Positions 23,806 through 32,997 of a DNA stretch of 43,386 nucleotides are shown here, piece after piece. A program made the translations under genes and the position numbers. A model generated the notes under the pieces. The model had not been told where the DNA came from. It saw only the letters and a list, made by a program, of their open reading frames with translations, and searched no databases. Source of the stretch: Clostridium sp. Cult2 (GTDB lineage Bacteria; Bacillota; Clostridia; Tissierellales; Tepidimicrobiaceae); assembly GCF_021655075.1 (NCBI RefSeq), contig NZ_PPXX01000110.1, positions 1 to 43,386 on the forward strand. The letters are read 5' to 3'. How positions within the stretch are numbered: the stretch's first letter is position 1; the number at the start of each line of letters is the position of its first letter.

Positions 23806-25641
23806 CTAACTATTTGCTAATACATCAATTTTATTTACATCCCATATCTTCTTACATATCTCTTTATAAAGAGATTGCCTTTCAATAAATTCTACCTTAT
23901 TAAATAGAACATATGGCTTAAAAGGTAACTGTGTATTATTCATAAACCGCAAAAATAACGGATTATTTTGATAACAGTTCTGATTTAAAGTTCGAGCCAA
24001 TAGGTTTTCACTGTCATACTTGATTACCTTTTTACTGTATTCCATGTCCTGCAAACTTCTGTTTTTATCTTTAGGAAGTATTAATAGTCCCCCGAATCTA
24101 TTTCTAAAGTCCTTAAACTCTTCTTCTGTTGAAAAATCAACTTGATGATTTCCTTGGGTGTAATCATCAGCCCAAATATGCTCTATATCGTAGGGGTTTT
24201 TTTGTTCTCTATTTACATAGTCGGCAAAATTGCTATTGATACCGCTTTGCTCCTCTAAATAATAGGTCATTCTCGAGAGAATATGGAGCATATACCTTCT
24301 TGTAAACTGATTTAAATATAAACCATCAATTCCATCAAGAGTATATCCCATATCACTTATGTAATCTTTTAATAATGCTGCCAACTCCTGTATATCCTTA
24401 TTACGTATCATTTTTGTAATATTGAATACTGTATATTTAATAGAAGAATAATCTACCGTCTTAAAATTAAAAATCCTGATAGAGATAAACTGGTCAATAA
24501 AACAGGAAACCATTTTAATTTTTTTATTAATAACATCCTGTGTATCGTCACTTTTTATAGCAGATAATATAATTTGGTACTGCAGCGTAAACCCTCTATC
24601 TGCATTATAAAATACATGCTCATAATCCTTATTAAACTTACGGGAGTATTCCTTTAAGCGAACGTAAATATCAGCATACATGTTGAAATTTTTAAGGACA
24701 AAATTTTCAAAATCTGCACTGCTGTTTAAGCCCACAGTAGATTTATTTTCTCGAACCCATTTGTGAAATGTTGTTCCGATAATATCAAAGTCTTTATTTT
24801 CTGCCTCTTTCTTACCTTCTCTGATAGTTTCTGCATATTGAGCCCTTAACCAGTTCTTTATGAAGTCTGCGTCTCCATCCTTTTCAATTTCTTTTAACTG
24901 TATGACTTTATTTTTCCATAAGTCATTTGCTTTATTTCTGATAGTATTATCATCCATCTCCGAAAGAAGGTATCCCTTTAACATTTCCGTAGGAGTAAGC
25001 CTTAGTCCCCTATCATTCATGGTTACAAAAACCTTATGGGCATCCTGCTCCGAATCAGTCCTTATCTGCACTAAAGATACATTATCGATTAGCCATTCGA
25101 TAAATACTGGAAGAGGACTTTCTTTTAATTCATCAGGAAAAATCCGTTCAATATCTTTATACCTATTGTAAAGGTTAAGAACACTTTCTGATTGCTCATT
25201 GGTAGTATCATAATCCCCTGTCTCAAACAGAGATGCTAAGCATCCTTCCCTTTCAGGTACATTGATACAAAAGGTCTTTTGGCCATACATTTCAGAGTAA
25301 ATCAGATTATCAATGTTTACTTTAGGCGAAGAATTCTGCTGTTTTTGAAGATTGTTTAGGTAAATGAGAAGCAGCGTTAATGATGATAACCTCTGCTGTC
25401 CATCTATAATTGCATTATCATTTGTAAGGATAATGGGACCTAAAAAGTAATCCCCATAATTCCTTACATTCATCTGCCTATCCCCATCTTTATAGAACTC
25501 ATTAAACTCGTTGGTTAAGTCTTCTATCAATTCTTCAATCTGCTTAGTTTCCCAATTATATTCTCTTTGGTAATACTGAACCGTATATTTATTATTTAAC
25601 AGATTGCGAATATTCCCCGCATGGGCTGTTATCTTATTCAT
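23806..25641 (-). CDS. DUF262/DUF1524 protein (GmrSD-type restriction endonuclease family)
   Basis: A 611-residue protein. The N-terminal DUF262 domain has QYYQREYNWETKQIEELIED and the hallmark IIDGQQRLSSLTLLLIYL (about residues 75-95). The C-terminal part has the DUF1524 His-Me finger nuclease region: YDIEHIWADDY, FRNRFGGLLILPKDKNRSL and a final helix. GmrSD/BrxU proteins with both domains cut modified (for instance glucosylated hydroxymethylcytosine) phage DNA with nucleotide hydrolysis. Here the gene is inside the type I operon, between hsdS and hsdR, so modified and unmodified DNA could both be targeted. That combined role is inference. Confidence 0.85.
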   Translation of the reverse strand: MNKITAHAGNIRNLLNNKYTVQYYQREYNWETKQIEELIEDLTNEFNEFYKDGDRQMNVRNYGDYFLGPIILTNDNAIIDGQQRLSSLTLLLIYLNNLQKQQNSSPKVNIDNLIYSEMYGQKTFCINVPEREGCLASLFETGDYDTTNEQSESVLNLYNRYKDIERIFPDELKESPLPVFIEWLIDNVSLVQIRTDSEQDAHKVFVTMNDRGLRLTPTEMLKGYLLSEMDDNTIRNKANDLWKNKVIQLKEIEKDGDADFIKNWLRAQYAETIREGKKEAENKDFDIIGTTFHKWVRENKSTVGLNSSADFENFVLKNFNMYADIYVRLKEYSRKFNKDYEHVFYNADRGFTLQYQIILSAIKSDDTQDVINKKIKMVSCFIDQFISIRIFNFKTVDYSSIKYTVFNITKMIRNKDIQELAALLKDYISDMGYTLDGIDGLYLNQFTRRYMLHILSRMTYYLEEQSGINSNFADYVNREQKNPYDIEHIWADDYTQGNHQVDFSTEEEFKDFRNRFGGLLILPKDKNRSLQDMEYSKKVIKYDSENLLARTLNQNCYQNNPLFLRFMNNTQLPFKPYVLFNKVEFIERQSLYKEICKKIWDVNKIDVLANS

Positions 25642-25657
25642 TCATTAATCACCTCGC

Positions 25658-26929
25658 TCATATTCTCAAATTCCCTACATCAATTTTACCTGTTACTGCT
25701 TCAGAGATAAGGGATTGGCGATATTCTTTGAGTTTTTGGATTTGTGTACTTATATCAGATATTAAATCATCTATATTATTTGTCAGTTTAATCAAATATT
25801 CAACAATCTCTTCTTGCTCCTTAATATTAGGCAAAGGAACTTTTAAATTGCCAATAAAATCCCAACTTGCACGTGGCATTTTTACTCCATATGTTGATGA
25901 ATTAACTACATCAATAAATATCGGCGACAGCATAAATAAGTATAAGTACTCTGGCAACATATTAGAAGCAGTTCTTAACACAAGAAGTTCCGATGTGCAT
26001 CTCCCATTAAAATCTGCAACAATACATTTGGCCAGATAAGGTCTTAATTTCCCAAATAATACATCGCCCTTTCTAAAAATATTCGCTGTCTCTCCAACTG
26101 CTTGTTGTTCATCGTTGTTATTCGTTAATAACTTTCCAGTTTTCGACTCAATACTTTCCAGCCCTACATAAGTTTTATCATTGTCACTATCGCTTGCTTT
26201 TACATTTCTTATATTTGATAAATATTTTATTCTTCGTATATCCCAATGCTCTGGTATATCACCTATCCACTCAATCCCTGAATCCTTCATCCTAACACTT
26301 GGATTAAGTCCTTTGGTAACGGTTTCACTAATAATCGCTTGCCGCTTTTCCTGTAATAGTTCAATTAATTTTTCCTTATCAGCAATTAAACCATCTATTT
26401 CAGTGGTTTTTTGGTCAAGGAAATTGGCAATGGCGATTTGTTCCTTTTTAGGAGGTAAAATTGATAGTAAATTATTAACATCTGTAACTGTAACTGCTTC
26501 GAATGTACTACCTTTAGATTTAATAAAAAGTTCTTCTAGGCTAACATTCATGCTATACCATAAATACCTTACTTGAACTTTATTTGCCGTAACTGCACAA
26601 AGTCCTCTTCCTATGCCATATACTCTATCAGATATATTCATTGCTCCAACAGGAGCCCTTACAGAAAGAAGTATATCATTGATTTTTGAAAATTTATTAG
26701 CAGTATTACAATACATTTTAGGTATCGGATGCAAACTAGTAAATTCTGCATTTCCTTGTAAAAATGGCAATCCTATTTCATCAAGACTACACTCTTCTGA
26801 TTTGGGAGATTGACCCATTGTAATGTTAGATATATGCTTTAATTTTTTAACCTCCCAATGCTCAGGTATCTCCCCTATCCACTCAACTCCTGAATCCTTA
26901 TACCTCTCATATCTCCTATACTTACTCAT
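25658..26929 (-). CDS. hsdS: type I restriction enzyme specificity subunit
   Basis: A 423-residue HsdS with two target-recognition domains. Each begins with the same signature, SGVEWIGEIPEHWEVKKLKH (about residue 12) and SGIEWIGDIPEHWDIRRIKY (about residue 218), and each is followed by a conserved coiled-coil spacer (EQIAIANFLDQKTTEIDGLI and EQEEIVEYLIKLTNNIDDL). The repeat implies a bipartite recognition site. It overlaps the hsdM stop by eight bases (translational coupling). The specificity cannot be read from the sequence. Confidence 0.95.
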   Translation of the reverse strand: MSKYRRYERYKDSGVEWIGEIPEHWEVKKLKHISNITMGQSPKSEECSLDEIGLPFLQGNAEFTSLHPIPKMYCNTANKFSKINDILLSVRAPVGAMNISDRVYGIGRGLCAVTANKVQVRYLWYSMNVSLEELFIKSKGSTFEAVTVTDVNNLLSILPPKKEQIAIANFLDQKTTEIDGLIADKEKLIELLQEKRQAIISETVTKGLNPSVRMKDSGIEWIGDIPEHWDIRRIKYLSNIRNVKASDSDNDKTYVGLESIESKTGKLLTNNNDEQQAVGETANIFRKGDVLFGKLRPYLAKCIVADFNGRCTSELLVLRTASNMLPEYLYLFMLSPIFIDVVNSSTYGVKMPRASWDFIGNLKVPLPNIKEQEEIVEYLIKLTNNIDDLISDISTQIQKLKEYRQSLISEAVTGKIDVGNLRI

Positions 26930-28952
26930 CCCCCATCACCTTCTTCAACCTTGCCTGAATACTCTCCTCAAGTTCCTTAATCTCCTTTGCTATCTCTTCG
27001 GAAGGTCTTAGAGGCTCATATTTATAAAAGTGCCTTGTAAACGGTATCTCATATCCAACTTTAGTCTTACTTTCGTCTATCCAGGCATCAGGAACATGAG
27101 GTTTTACTTCCCGTTCAAAGTATTCATGAATATCCTCTTTCAACGGTACATTCTCAGTATCTCTTAAGTCTGAATCTGGTTCTGGATTACCCTTATTGTC
27201 TACACAAATGTCTGCTGTTTCATCCTTTTCAGATAAGGCAGATAATATAGCCTTTAATAGAGGGCTGTTCAAATTAATATTTGCTGCTTTAAAAGTCTTT
27301 TTAAGTACCTTGGTAAAGGTATCCCTATTTTTATAAAGAACATTAGCATCCATTGTTTGTAAGGTGTCTATTATTTGCCTTTGAGTTTTCTTGCCTTCCT
27401 CTATTTCTTTAAGCCCTGCTTGGCCTTTCTTCCTGGATTCAGCAAGTTTCTTAAAAGCCGTTTCATTGTATAAATTATTAATCCTCTCTTCAGTTACTTG
27501 GAAGTTAAGCCTTAAGGGTCTCTCCACTACTATTTTTTGATAACCAAAATCTTCATTATCAAAAATCTTGCAGTATTCGTTTTCTTTAAAATCCCCATAT
27601 ATCCTCGTAATTTCTTTTATCTGTTCCTCACTGATTTCATTTCTTTTATTTCCAAGACTCTTCCTCATCTTCTGATAGAAGTCTACTGCATTGACCAATT
27701 GTATTTTCCCTGCCCTTACAGGACCTTTCATTAGGTCATTGTTCTTACGGTTGGTTACTATCCAAATATAAGTAGAAATGCCGGTGTTATAAAATAACTG
27801 GTCGGGCAGTGCAATAATCCCTTCCAGCATATCATTTTCAATTATCCAGCGTCTGATTTCCGATTCTCCTGAACCTGCATCCCCTGTAAATAATGGTGAA
27901 CCGTTAAAGATAATGGCAATACGGCTGCCTTTTTCATCTTGCCTCATTTTAGACATTAGGTGCTGTAAAAATAAAAGAGAACCATCAGATATTCTGGGAA
28001 GACCCGCACCAAATCTACCATCAAACCCGTCTTTCTCATATTCTTCACGAATAAACTTCTCTGCTTTTTTCCATTCCACGCCAAAGGGCGGATTAGTAAG
28101 CATGTACCTAAAAGTTGTACCCCTGTGTCCATCCTCCGTAAAACTGTCTCCTAAGATGATATTATCTGCATTTTGTCCTTTTATAAGCATATCGGATTTG
28201 CAGATACTAAAGGATTGGGGATTTATCTCCTGCCCAAATAATTCTACTTGTATTCCAGGATTTAATTCTTTCAAATGCTGTTCTGTAACTGAAAGCATGC
28301 CTCCTGTCCCTGCACAGCAGTCATAAACAGTTGTAACAAGTCCTGGTTGAGTCAGTTCCTCATTATCTTCGTTTAGGAGAATATTTACCATGAGCCTTAT
28401 AACCTCACGAGGGGTGTAGTGGTCTCCTGCCTCTCCATGTTCAGAAAATCTTCTTATCAGTTCTTCAAATATGTATCCCATTTCTGTGTTGCTTACTGCA
28501 TCGGGATGCAAATCTATTTTATTAAATTCAGATATCACAAGATAAAGCAGGTCATTATCATTAAGTTTTGTAATCTGCTTATCAAAATCAAAATACTCTA
28601 TGATTTCCCTAGCATTCTTAGAAAAACCATTAATATAATTCCTTAAATTATTTGAGATATTATCTGGCTCTGCTAATAACTTTTCAAAATCATATTTGCT
28701 GGTATTATTGAATTCCTGACTTGAAATCCTATTTAAAACAGGGTCTACGTTTTGGAGCCCTGACTTCTTTAATGCTTCATACTTTTTAAGTACTTCCTCT
28801 TTAGTGGCTGCAAGAACACAGTCAAACCTCCTTAATACGGCCATAGGTAAGACTACATCCCCGTATTGTTCTTTTTTATAGGGACCTCTTAAAAGTTCTG
28901 CTATACTCCATATAAAGTTAATTTTATCTTGAAAATTAATCAAATCTATCAC
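26922..28952 (-). CDS. hsdM: type I DNA methyltransferase M subunit
   Basis: A 676-residue N6-adenine methyltransferase. The N-terminal HsdM_N domain (IWSIAELLRGPYKKEQYGD) is followed by HYTPREVIRLMVNILL, the SAM-binding loop VYDCCAGTGGMLSVTEQHL (about residue 212), GQEINPQSFSICKSDMLI and the catalytic NPPFGVEWKK (about residue 290). The C-terminal 200 residues are helical (ESRKKGQAGLKEIEEGKKTQ) and longer than usual, as in HsdM versions linked to this HsdS type. It is the first gene of the operon, and hsdS overlaps its end. It protects the host site and forms the core of the restriction complex. Confidence 0.95.
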   Translation of the reverse strand: MIDLINFQDKINFIWSIAELLRGPYKKEQYGDVVLPMAVLRRFDCVLAATKEEVLKKYEALKKSGLQNVDPVLNRISSQEFNNTSKYDFEKLLAEPDNISNNLRNYINGFSKNAREIIEYFDFDKQITKLNDNDLLYLVISEFNKIDLHPDAVSNTEMGYIFEELIRRFSEHGEAGDHYTPREVIRLMVNILLNEDNEELTQPGLVTTVYDCCAGTGGMLSVTEQHLKELNPGIQVELFGQEINPQSFSICKSDMLIKGQNADNIILGDSFTEDGHRGTTFRYMLTNPPFGVEWKKAEKFIREEYEKDGFDGRFGAGLPRISDGSLLFLQHLMSKMRQDEKGSRIAIIFNGSPLFTGDAGSGESEIRRWIIENDMLEGIIALPDQLFYNTGISTYIWIVTNRKNNDLMKGPVRAGKIQLVNAVDFYQKMRKSLGNKRNEISEEQIKEITRIYGDFKENEYCKIFDNEDFGYQKIVVERPLRLNFQVTEERINNLYNETAFKKLAESRKKGQAGLKEIEEGKKTQRQIIDTLQTMDANVLYKNRDTFTKVLKKTFKAANINLNSPLLKAILSALSEKDETADICVDNKGNPEPDSDLRDTENVPLKEDIHEYFEREVKPHVPDAWIDESKTKVGYEIPFTRHFYKYEPLRPSEEIAKEIKELEESIQARLKKVMGDE

Positions 28953-29140
28953 TCCTATGAATTTCCCAATTTGGGTATATTAAATTCAGCATTAATATCT
29001 ACATACCAAATTATATCATCTATACTTTAATATTCTATATCTTTTTAGGTTTTCATTTGCAATTTGCATACTGCATCTTATATAGGGTGCAATGCTGTAT
29101 ATAAAGAAACATGCCAAAGGTATATATAATTAGTCCTTTA

Positions 29141-30844
29141 TTATGCAATAATAGGATTTCTCAAAGACAATGCCATATAAAATAGTTCATCTAAATACAG
29201 CATCAATTTTAATGAATTTATTTCAGTATCATAGTTAACAGCCTGTCCATGAAATATTTTGTGTCTGCTAAAATCATGTACTCCATCTGGTTTTTCGGGA
29301 TTAAATCTGACATAGAATGAATCCATACAATTAAAAGCATAACTAACAATAAATCCATCTAGTTCCTTTGCTTTCTCTTTAAAATTGTCATACAAGATAC
29401 CAAATTTAAATGCCGTTACATCATAATTTCCCCTCATAAAGTCTCGAATGATGCCTTCAATCATTAGCGCCCATACTGGAACTGATAGGGAATACATTTC
29501 TAATTTATGAGCATAGAAAGCATCTTTAACCTTCTTTTCCCATTTATTAAAATACCCTAATTCATTCCATTCGTTTATTATCTCTTCAAGTTCTTTGTAT
29601 TCACCAGATTTATAATAGTCAGATATTATTTTATCTACATCTTTCTGCTTTAGAGTTTCTTTATTTTTATAGATATAGTTAATTATTTCTATGGGAAGGG
29701 AACTAATAAACCACCATCCAAATTGGAGCATGGTTTTTGCCTTTTTATTTAAATTGTCGCTAATATTTTTTCTTGCAAACAGAATTTGCTGTGTCTCCAA
29801 TAAAAACGGCCTTATATTGCCAATGATATCCTGCTGAACATTTGCAAAATTAAATAACTTGTCATGATGTGTGAAGTTAAGTATTTTGTTTAATTCTGCT
29901 CCAAATACTTGCATATGACTCTGAATGCCACTATTCATGACATTTCTAAGTGTTTCTTGACTTTCTAATGCCATTTTAACATATTCCATGTTGATTGGCT
30001 GTAATATATCCCTTATTGCATTTATTTCAGAATAATAGTTTTTAATTGTTTCATTAACAATACTCGTTGCTGGTGCTAATATAGGCTGTATTTCTATTAT
30101 CGATTTACTTATGTTCCTTTGTATTGGGTTAATAACTTCCATATATGTACCTATCATATTCCCCATCTTACTTGCAGTAGCCGCCAATTCCATCAACGCT
30201 GAATTACCTATAATGTTTTGATATATTGCCATATCAATCAAAGGAGGTCTTACTGTTTCTGTTATTCTACTTAGTTTTGATACTAACTCTATGCCTGGCA
30301 GTGAGTTTTTATAGTAGTCAGCAAAATCTAATTTAGGCTTTAATTGCTCTGCTACTTTTTTCATGTGTTCTCTATACTTTTCTGTTTCTTTTTTATGTAT
30401 CAAATAGAATTTTTTGAAGAAGTCATCTGTTTCTTCAGATACCTCTTCGGCAAATCCTTTTAAATAGTCTGAACTATTTATTATTTCTTTTCCTACTTTT
30501 TGCAAGTCATTATCTGATAAACCCTCTATGTCGTCTAAATCAAGAATAGGGAAGTCATCTTCCTGGTAAATAACTTTTTTATTATTGTTGATTATCTTCA
30601 AAACCATTGTGCAGAATGATTTTCTATAACTTTCTGTTTCTTCAAAGGCCTTTTCATAAGCGATTGCAGCATTCATGCTATAATAAACAGGTATTTTTAA
30701 TTCTTTGCCCTTCCAATTTACATGTACTAGCCTTATCGCTCTTTTATGGGCTTCTATTATATCTTCTACATTTGTTATTTTCTTTACATCTCTATATTCT
30801 TTTTTCACAGATATCACCCTTTGTCCAAATACTGTTAATTCCAT
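29141..30844 (-). CDS. HEPN-motif protein next to the restriction operon
   Basis: A protein of about 567 residues. Its C-terminal domain contains YDNFKEKAKELDG and then HDFSRHKIFHGQ, an R-x4-H motif (about residues 527-532), the active-site signature of HEPN ribonuclease domains often found in abortive-infection proteins. The long middle part has repeated amphipathic helices (ISKSIIEIQPILAPATSIV) with no family I know. It lies upstream of hsdM, about 190 bases away, on the same strand, so it probably belongs to the same defence island. The start is unclear: the ATG at 30842-30844 has no strong site, while a TTG lies 27 bases further up. The RNase role is inference. Confidence 0.6.
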   Translation of the reverse strand: MELTVFGQRVISVKKEYRDVKKITNVEDIIEAHKRAIRLVHVNWKGKELKIPVYYSMNAAIAYEKAFEETESYRKSFCTMVLKIINNNKKVIYQEDDFPILDLDDIEGLSDNDLQKVGKEIINSSDYLKGFAEEVSEETDDFFKKFYLIHKKETEKYREHMKKVAEQLKPKLDFADYYKNSLPGIELVSKLSRITETVRPPLIDMAIYQNIIGNSALMELAATASKMGNMIGTYMEVINPIQRNISKSIIEIQPILAPATSIVNETIKNYYSEINAIRDILQPINMEYVKMALESQETLRNVMNSGIQSHMQVFGAELNKILNFTHHDKLFNFANVQQDIIGNIRPFLLETQQILFARKNISDNLNKKAKTMLQFGWWFISSLPIEIINYIYKNKETLKQKDVDKIISDYYKSGEYKELEEIINEWNELGYFNKWEKKVKDAFYAHKLEMYSLSVPVWALMIEGIIRDFMRGNYDVTAFKFGILYDNFKEKAKELDGFIVSYAFNCMDSFYVRFNPEKPDGVHDFSRHKIFHGQAVNYDTEINSLKLMLYLDELFYMALSLRNPIIA

Positions 30845-30910
30845 TTTACGACATATCTTTATAATCCTCAACAGAATTACAGCATTTTATCGACCATTAA
30901 TTTGTTATAA

Positions 30911-30942
30911 TAAAAGCACATCTCTTAAGGAGTGTGCTTTTA
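30911..30942. terminator. bidirectional hairpin upstream of the HEPN gene
   Basis: TAAAAGCACA (30911-30920) pairs perfectly with TGTGCTTTTA (30933-30942) over a 12-base loop, with flanking T and A runs. It should separate the HEPN gene from the gene at 31089. Confidence 0.6.
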
Positions 30943-31013
30943 TTTGGACTACTTATCAATTATCAGCAATAAATAATTTGTTATAGATGTTTTATTCAGT
31001 ACATATTTTGTTT

Positions 31014-31048
31014 GCAGAAGGTGCATTTTACCTAATGCTGCCTTCTGC
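31014..31048. terminator. inverted repeat after the 31089 gene
   Basis: GCAGAAGG (31014-31021) and CCTTCTGC (31041-31048) are perfectly complementary, with further partial pairing inside. A T-rich run follows on the plus strand only, so its direction as a terminator is unsure. Confidence 0.4.
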
Positions 31049-31088
31049 TTTTCTTTTACTAGGGGTCTTTTATTTTCTTTACTATATT

Positions 31089-31916
31089 TTAAATTAATTC
31101 ATCTATACGCTTCATCAGTGTGTTTTTCCCTAGATAGTTTTCAATAAATATTACAGGAATCGGCGTATCTTCTTCATCATTTATTAAGTTCTTAATTGAT
31201 GCATCATATCCTTGCTTTCTATACTCCTGAATTTCTGCTTCGATTGCATCAATGTTTGGTATGTTAATCGCTCCTGTATTAAGGACCTTATACTCAAGCC
31301 ATTCTCTCGGAATAATTTCAAAACCTGGCAGTTCCCTCTGAGCCCTTTCGTATATATATAAAATATCTGCTTGACTTGTTGTATTGGAAAGGTTCTTTAA
31401 ACTATTGCTTCCATATCCTTTTGTCCAAATTATCATTTCTTTGTTCCATTCAAACTTCTTCAAACAATAATCTTGCAATATATTTCCTTCGTCTTGCTTT
31501 AGTCTTGTTTGTCTATTTCTTTCCCATGATAATAATTCTTCAAATGTCATGGGTTTACTAAAGAACTTAATGACTAGATTCCCTGTACAGCATCTACATT
31601 CTTCATCATAATCGTAGTATTCTGTTGGTATGCCGGTAACTTCGAATTCACCCATTGAATTCATGAATTCTTTAATGCAGTAAAACCCTATATTATAGCA
31701 GTCTTTATCATATTTACATTCTTCCAAATATGCAATTTCATCATTGCCTACTACAACTTGAATACTTTGGAGCATGCCTTTGCTAACAACACTATACAGT
31801 TCCACCTCTCTGCCATCTTCAGATAGAAGATAATTGACTTTGATTAGTCTTTTACTTGTTCTATTCTTAACCGTCTTTTTATTTTCAGCACTAATTACCA
31901 TTTCTAATTGTCTCAT
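31089..31916 (-). CDS. hypothetical protein, 275 residues
   Basis: A soluble mixed alpha/beta protein. A Cys-containing region at about residues 65-115 (YLEECKYDKDCYNIGFYCIK, DYDEECRCCTGNLVIKFF) may bind metal, and a later acidic segment (FIENYLGKNTLMKRIDELI) closes it. It has a good start (AAGGAG before the ATG). I do not recognise a family. It sits upstream of the HEPN gene and the restriction operon, so a defence role is possible but only by association. A perfect 20-base palindrome lies about 60 bases upstream of the start. Confidence 0.6.
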   Translation of the reverse strand: MRQLEMVISAENKKTVKNRTSKRLIKVNYLLSEDGREVELYSVVSKGMLQSIQVVVGNDEIAYLEECKYDKDCYNIGFYCIKEFMNSMGEFEVTGIPTEYYDYDEECRCCTGNLVIKFFSKPMTFEELLSWERNRQTRLKQDEGNILQDYCLKKFEWNKEMIIWTKGYGSNSLKNLSNTTSQADILYIYERAQRELPGFEIIPREWLEYKVLNTGAINIPNIDAIEAEIQEYRKQGYDASIKNLINDEEDTPIPVIFIENYLGKNTLMKRIDELI

Positions 31917-31978
31917 GGTTCATCTCTCCTTTTATTTTTAATATTAAATTCATATTTCCTTTTTTTATTATGCTGGAA

Positions 31979-31998
31979 GTGCTCCACTAGTGGAGCAC
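31979..31998. promoter_or_regulatory. perfect 20-base palindrome
   Basis: GTGCTCCACTAGTGGAGCAC reads the same on both strands. It lacks a loop and a following T run, so it looks more like a dimeric protein-binding site than a terminator. It lies about 60 bases upstream of the 31089-31916 gene. Confidence 0.5.
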
Positions 31999-32048
31999 CC
32001 AGTCATTCCTCACAAAATGTTTTCTAATCCACTTTTACAGTAAATTTA

Positions 32049-32360
32049 TTATGCTTCTTCTAATTTATCTGCAAAATACTTCTCAATTACTTCATTGCAA
32101 TCATTTTTTTCAAGCCATTCATATGCTTCCTCTGGTTCTAAAGGAATAATACCTTCGATCCCCCATCCACATCCATAACCTGACTCTCCATACTTTGATA
32201 AGGCACCACCTGAATATCATAGGAACATATTGCCTTTTTTGGTTATATATAATTCTTCATGCAAATAATTAAAGTCATCATTGCCAAGACTATTCCAGTA
32301 TTTGCCCAATAATTCCGCCGTTTCTGTATTATAAACTTTACGATTAATTATTTTTTTCAT
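32049..32360 (-). pseudogene. small conserved-looking gene with an in-frame TGA at codon 48
   Basis: The frame from the ATG at 32358-32360 gives MKKIINRKVYNTETAELLG, then YWNSLGNDDFNYLHEELYIT and KKGNMFL, followed by TGA (32217-32219), and then continues in the same frame with YSGGALSKYGESGYGCGW, IIPLEPEEAYEWLEKN and EVIEKYFADKLEEA. This is the complete pattern of a widespread small Firmicutes protein in which the stop position normally holds an aromatic or His residue. One nonsense change therefore breaks an otherwise intact 103-codon gene. A sequencing error or stop readthrough cannot be excluded. Confidence 0.7.
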
Positions 32361-32491
32361 ATTTCATTTCTCCCTTGCTTTTTATATAATACTATTAACA
32401 AATTTATTTTTATAAATTTCCACTGTAAAAGGGGCATTCGGCAAAATGCCTCTTTTACTTCTTTGGTACTTGGTGCCCTAATCCTTACCAT
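32357..32491 (-). CDS. 44-residue ORF coupled to the next gene
   Basis: An ATG at 32489-32491 with AAGGAGATG upstream opens a 44-residue frame (MVRIRAPSTKEVKEAFCRMP, a basic hydrophobic middle, KKQGRNEI end). Its TGA overlaps the ATG of the following gene (ATGA), so the two are translationally coupled. The basic, partly hydrophobic product is not recognised. Its only support is the ribosome-binding site and the overlap. Confidence 0.4.
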   Translation of the reverse strand: MVRIRAPSTKEVKEAFCRMPLLQWKFIKINLLIVLYKKQGRNEI

Positions 32492-32513
32492 AGAATCATC
32501 TCCTTTTCCGACC

Positions 32514-32643
32514 CTCTATTATTGAACATAACACATGTTTTTAAAAAGTAAGGTGATTTGCAAGATTTTAAAAAACTTCTTTAATAATCCATATCTCGTT
32601 TTTCTCCCCTTCTATTTTTGAGCATAACACATGAAAAATAGGC
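32514..32643. repeat. pair of 24-base direct repeats
   Basis: CTCTATTATTGAACATAACACATG-type sequence at 32514-32537 recurs at 32620-32643 with about 20 of 24 identical bases, ending in the shared block CATAACACATG. The copies are 106 bases apart in a gene-free stretch. They may be binding sites or the ends of a small duplication. Confidence 0.5.
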
Positions 32644-32997
32644 AGAATGGATTTTTCATAGGTCTTTAGTCCTATTTTTATATATTTTTTAAAAAACTTT
32701 TTCCCTTTTCTTAATAACTGACACTATTTATGCTTAAATTTGGCATCAAAAAACTGTCTACTAAAAAAGTAGACAGTTTTTCAAGAAAAGGATGCTTGTT
32801 GAAACCACTATTAGATGGGCATACCTTATATATAATTGGGTATCCTTGTCAAGTTTATTTTTTTATATCCTTAGCCCTTTATCCTTAAAACCTTAACCCT
32901 ATAATTATGTATATTAGTGGAGTTAGGGTAAAGGCTTAAGTTACAGGGGTTTTGATGGATTTTCATACCACAAAAAAGATAAGATAAATAAAACATA
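32644..32997. other. gene-free stretch with a strong bidirectional terminator
   Basis: AAAAACTGTCTACT (32749-32762) pairs with AGTAGACAGTTTTT (32768-32781) over five As, an excellent terminator in both directions and probably the end of the diguanylate cyclase transcript. Further right, CCTTAACCCT (32891-32900) and TTAGGGTAAAGG (32923-32934) form an imperfect inverted repeat of the same GGGTTAAGG type found at 38.9 and 39.5 kb. No gene is seen. Confidence 0.65.
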
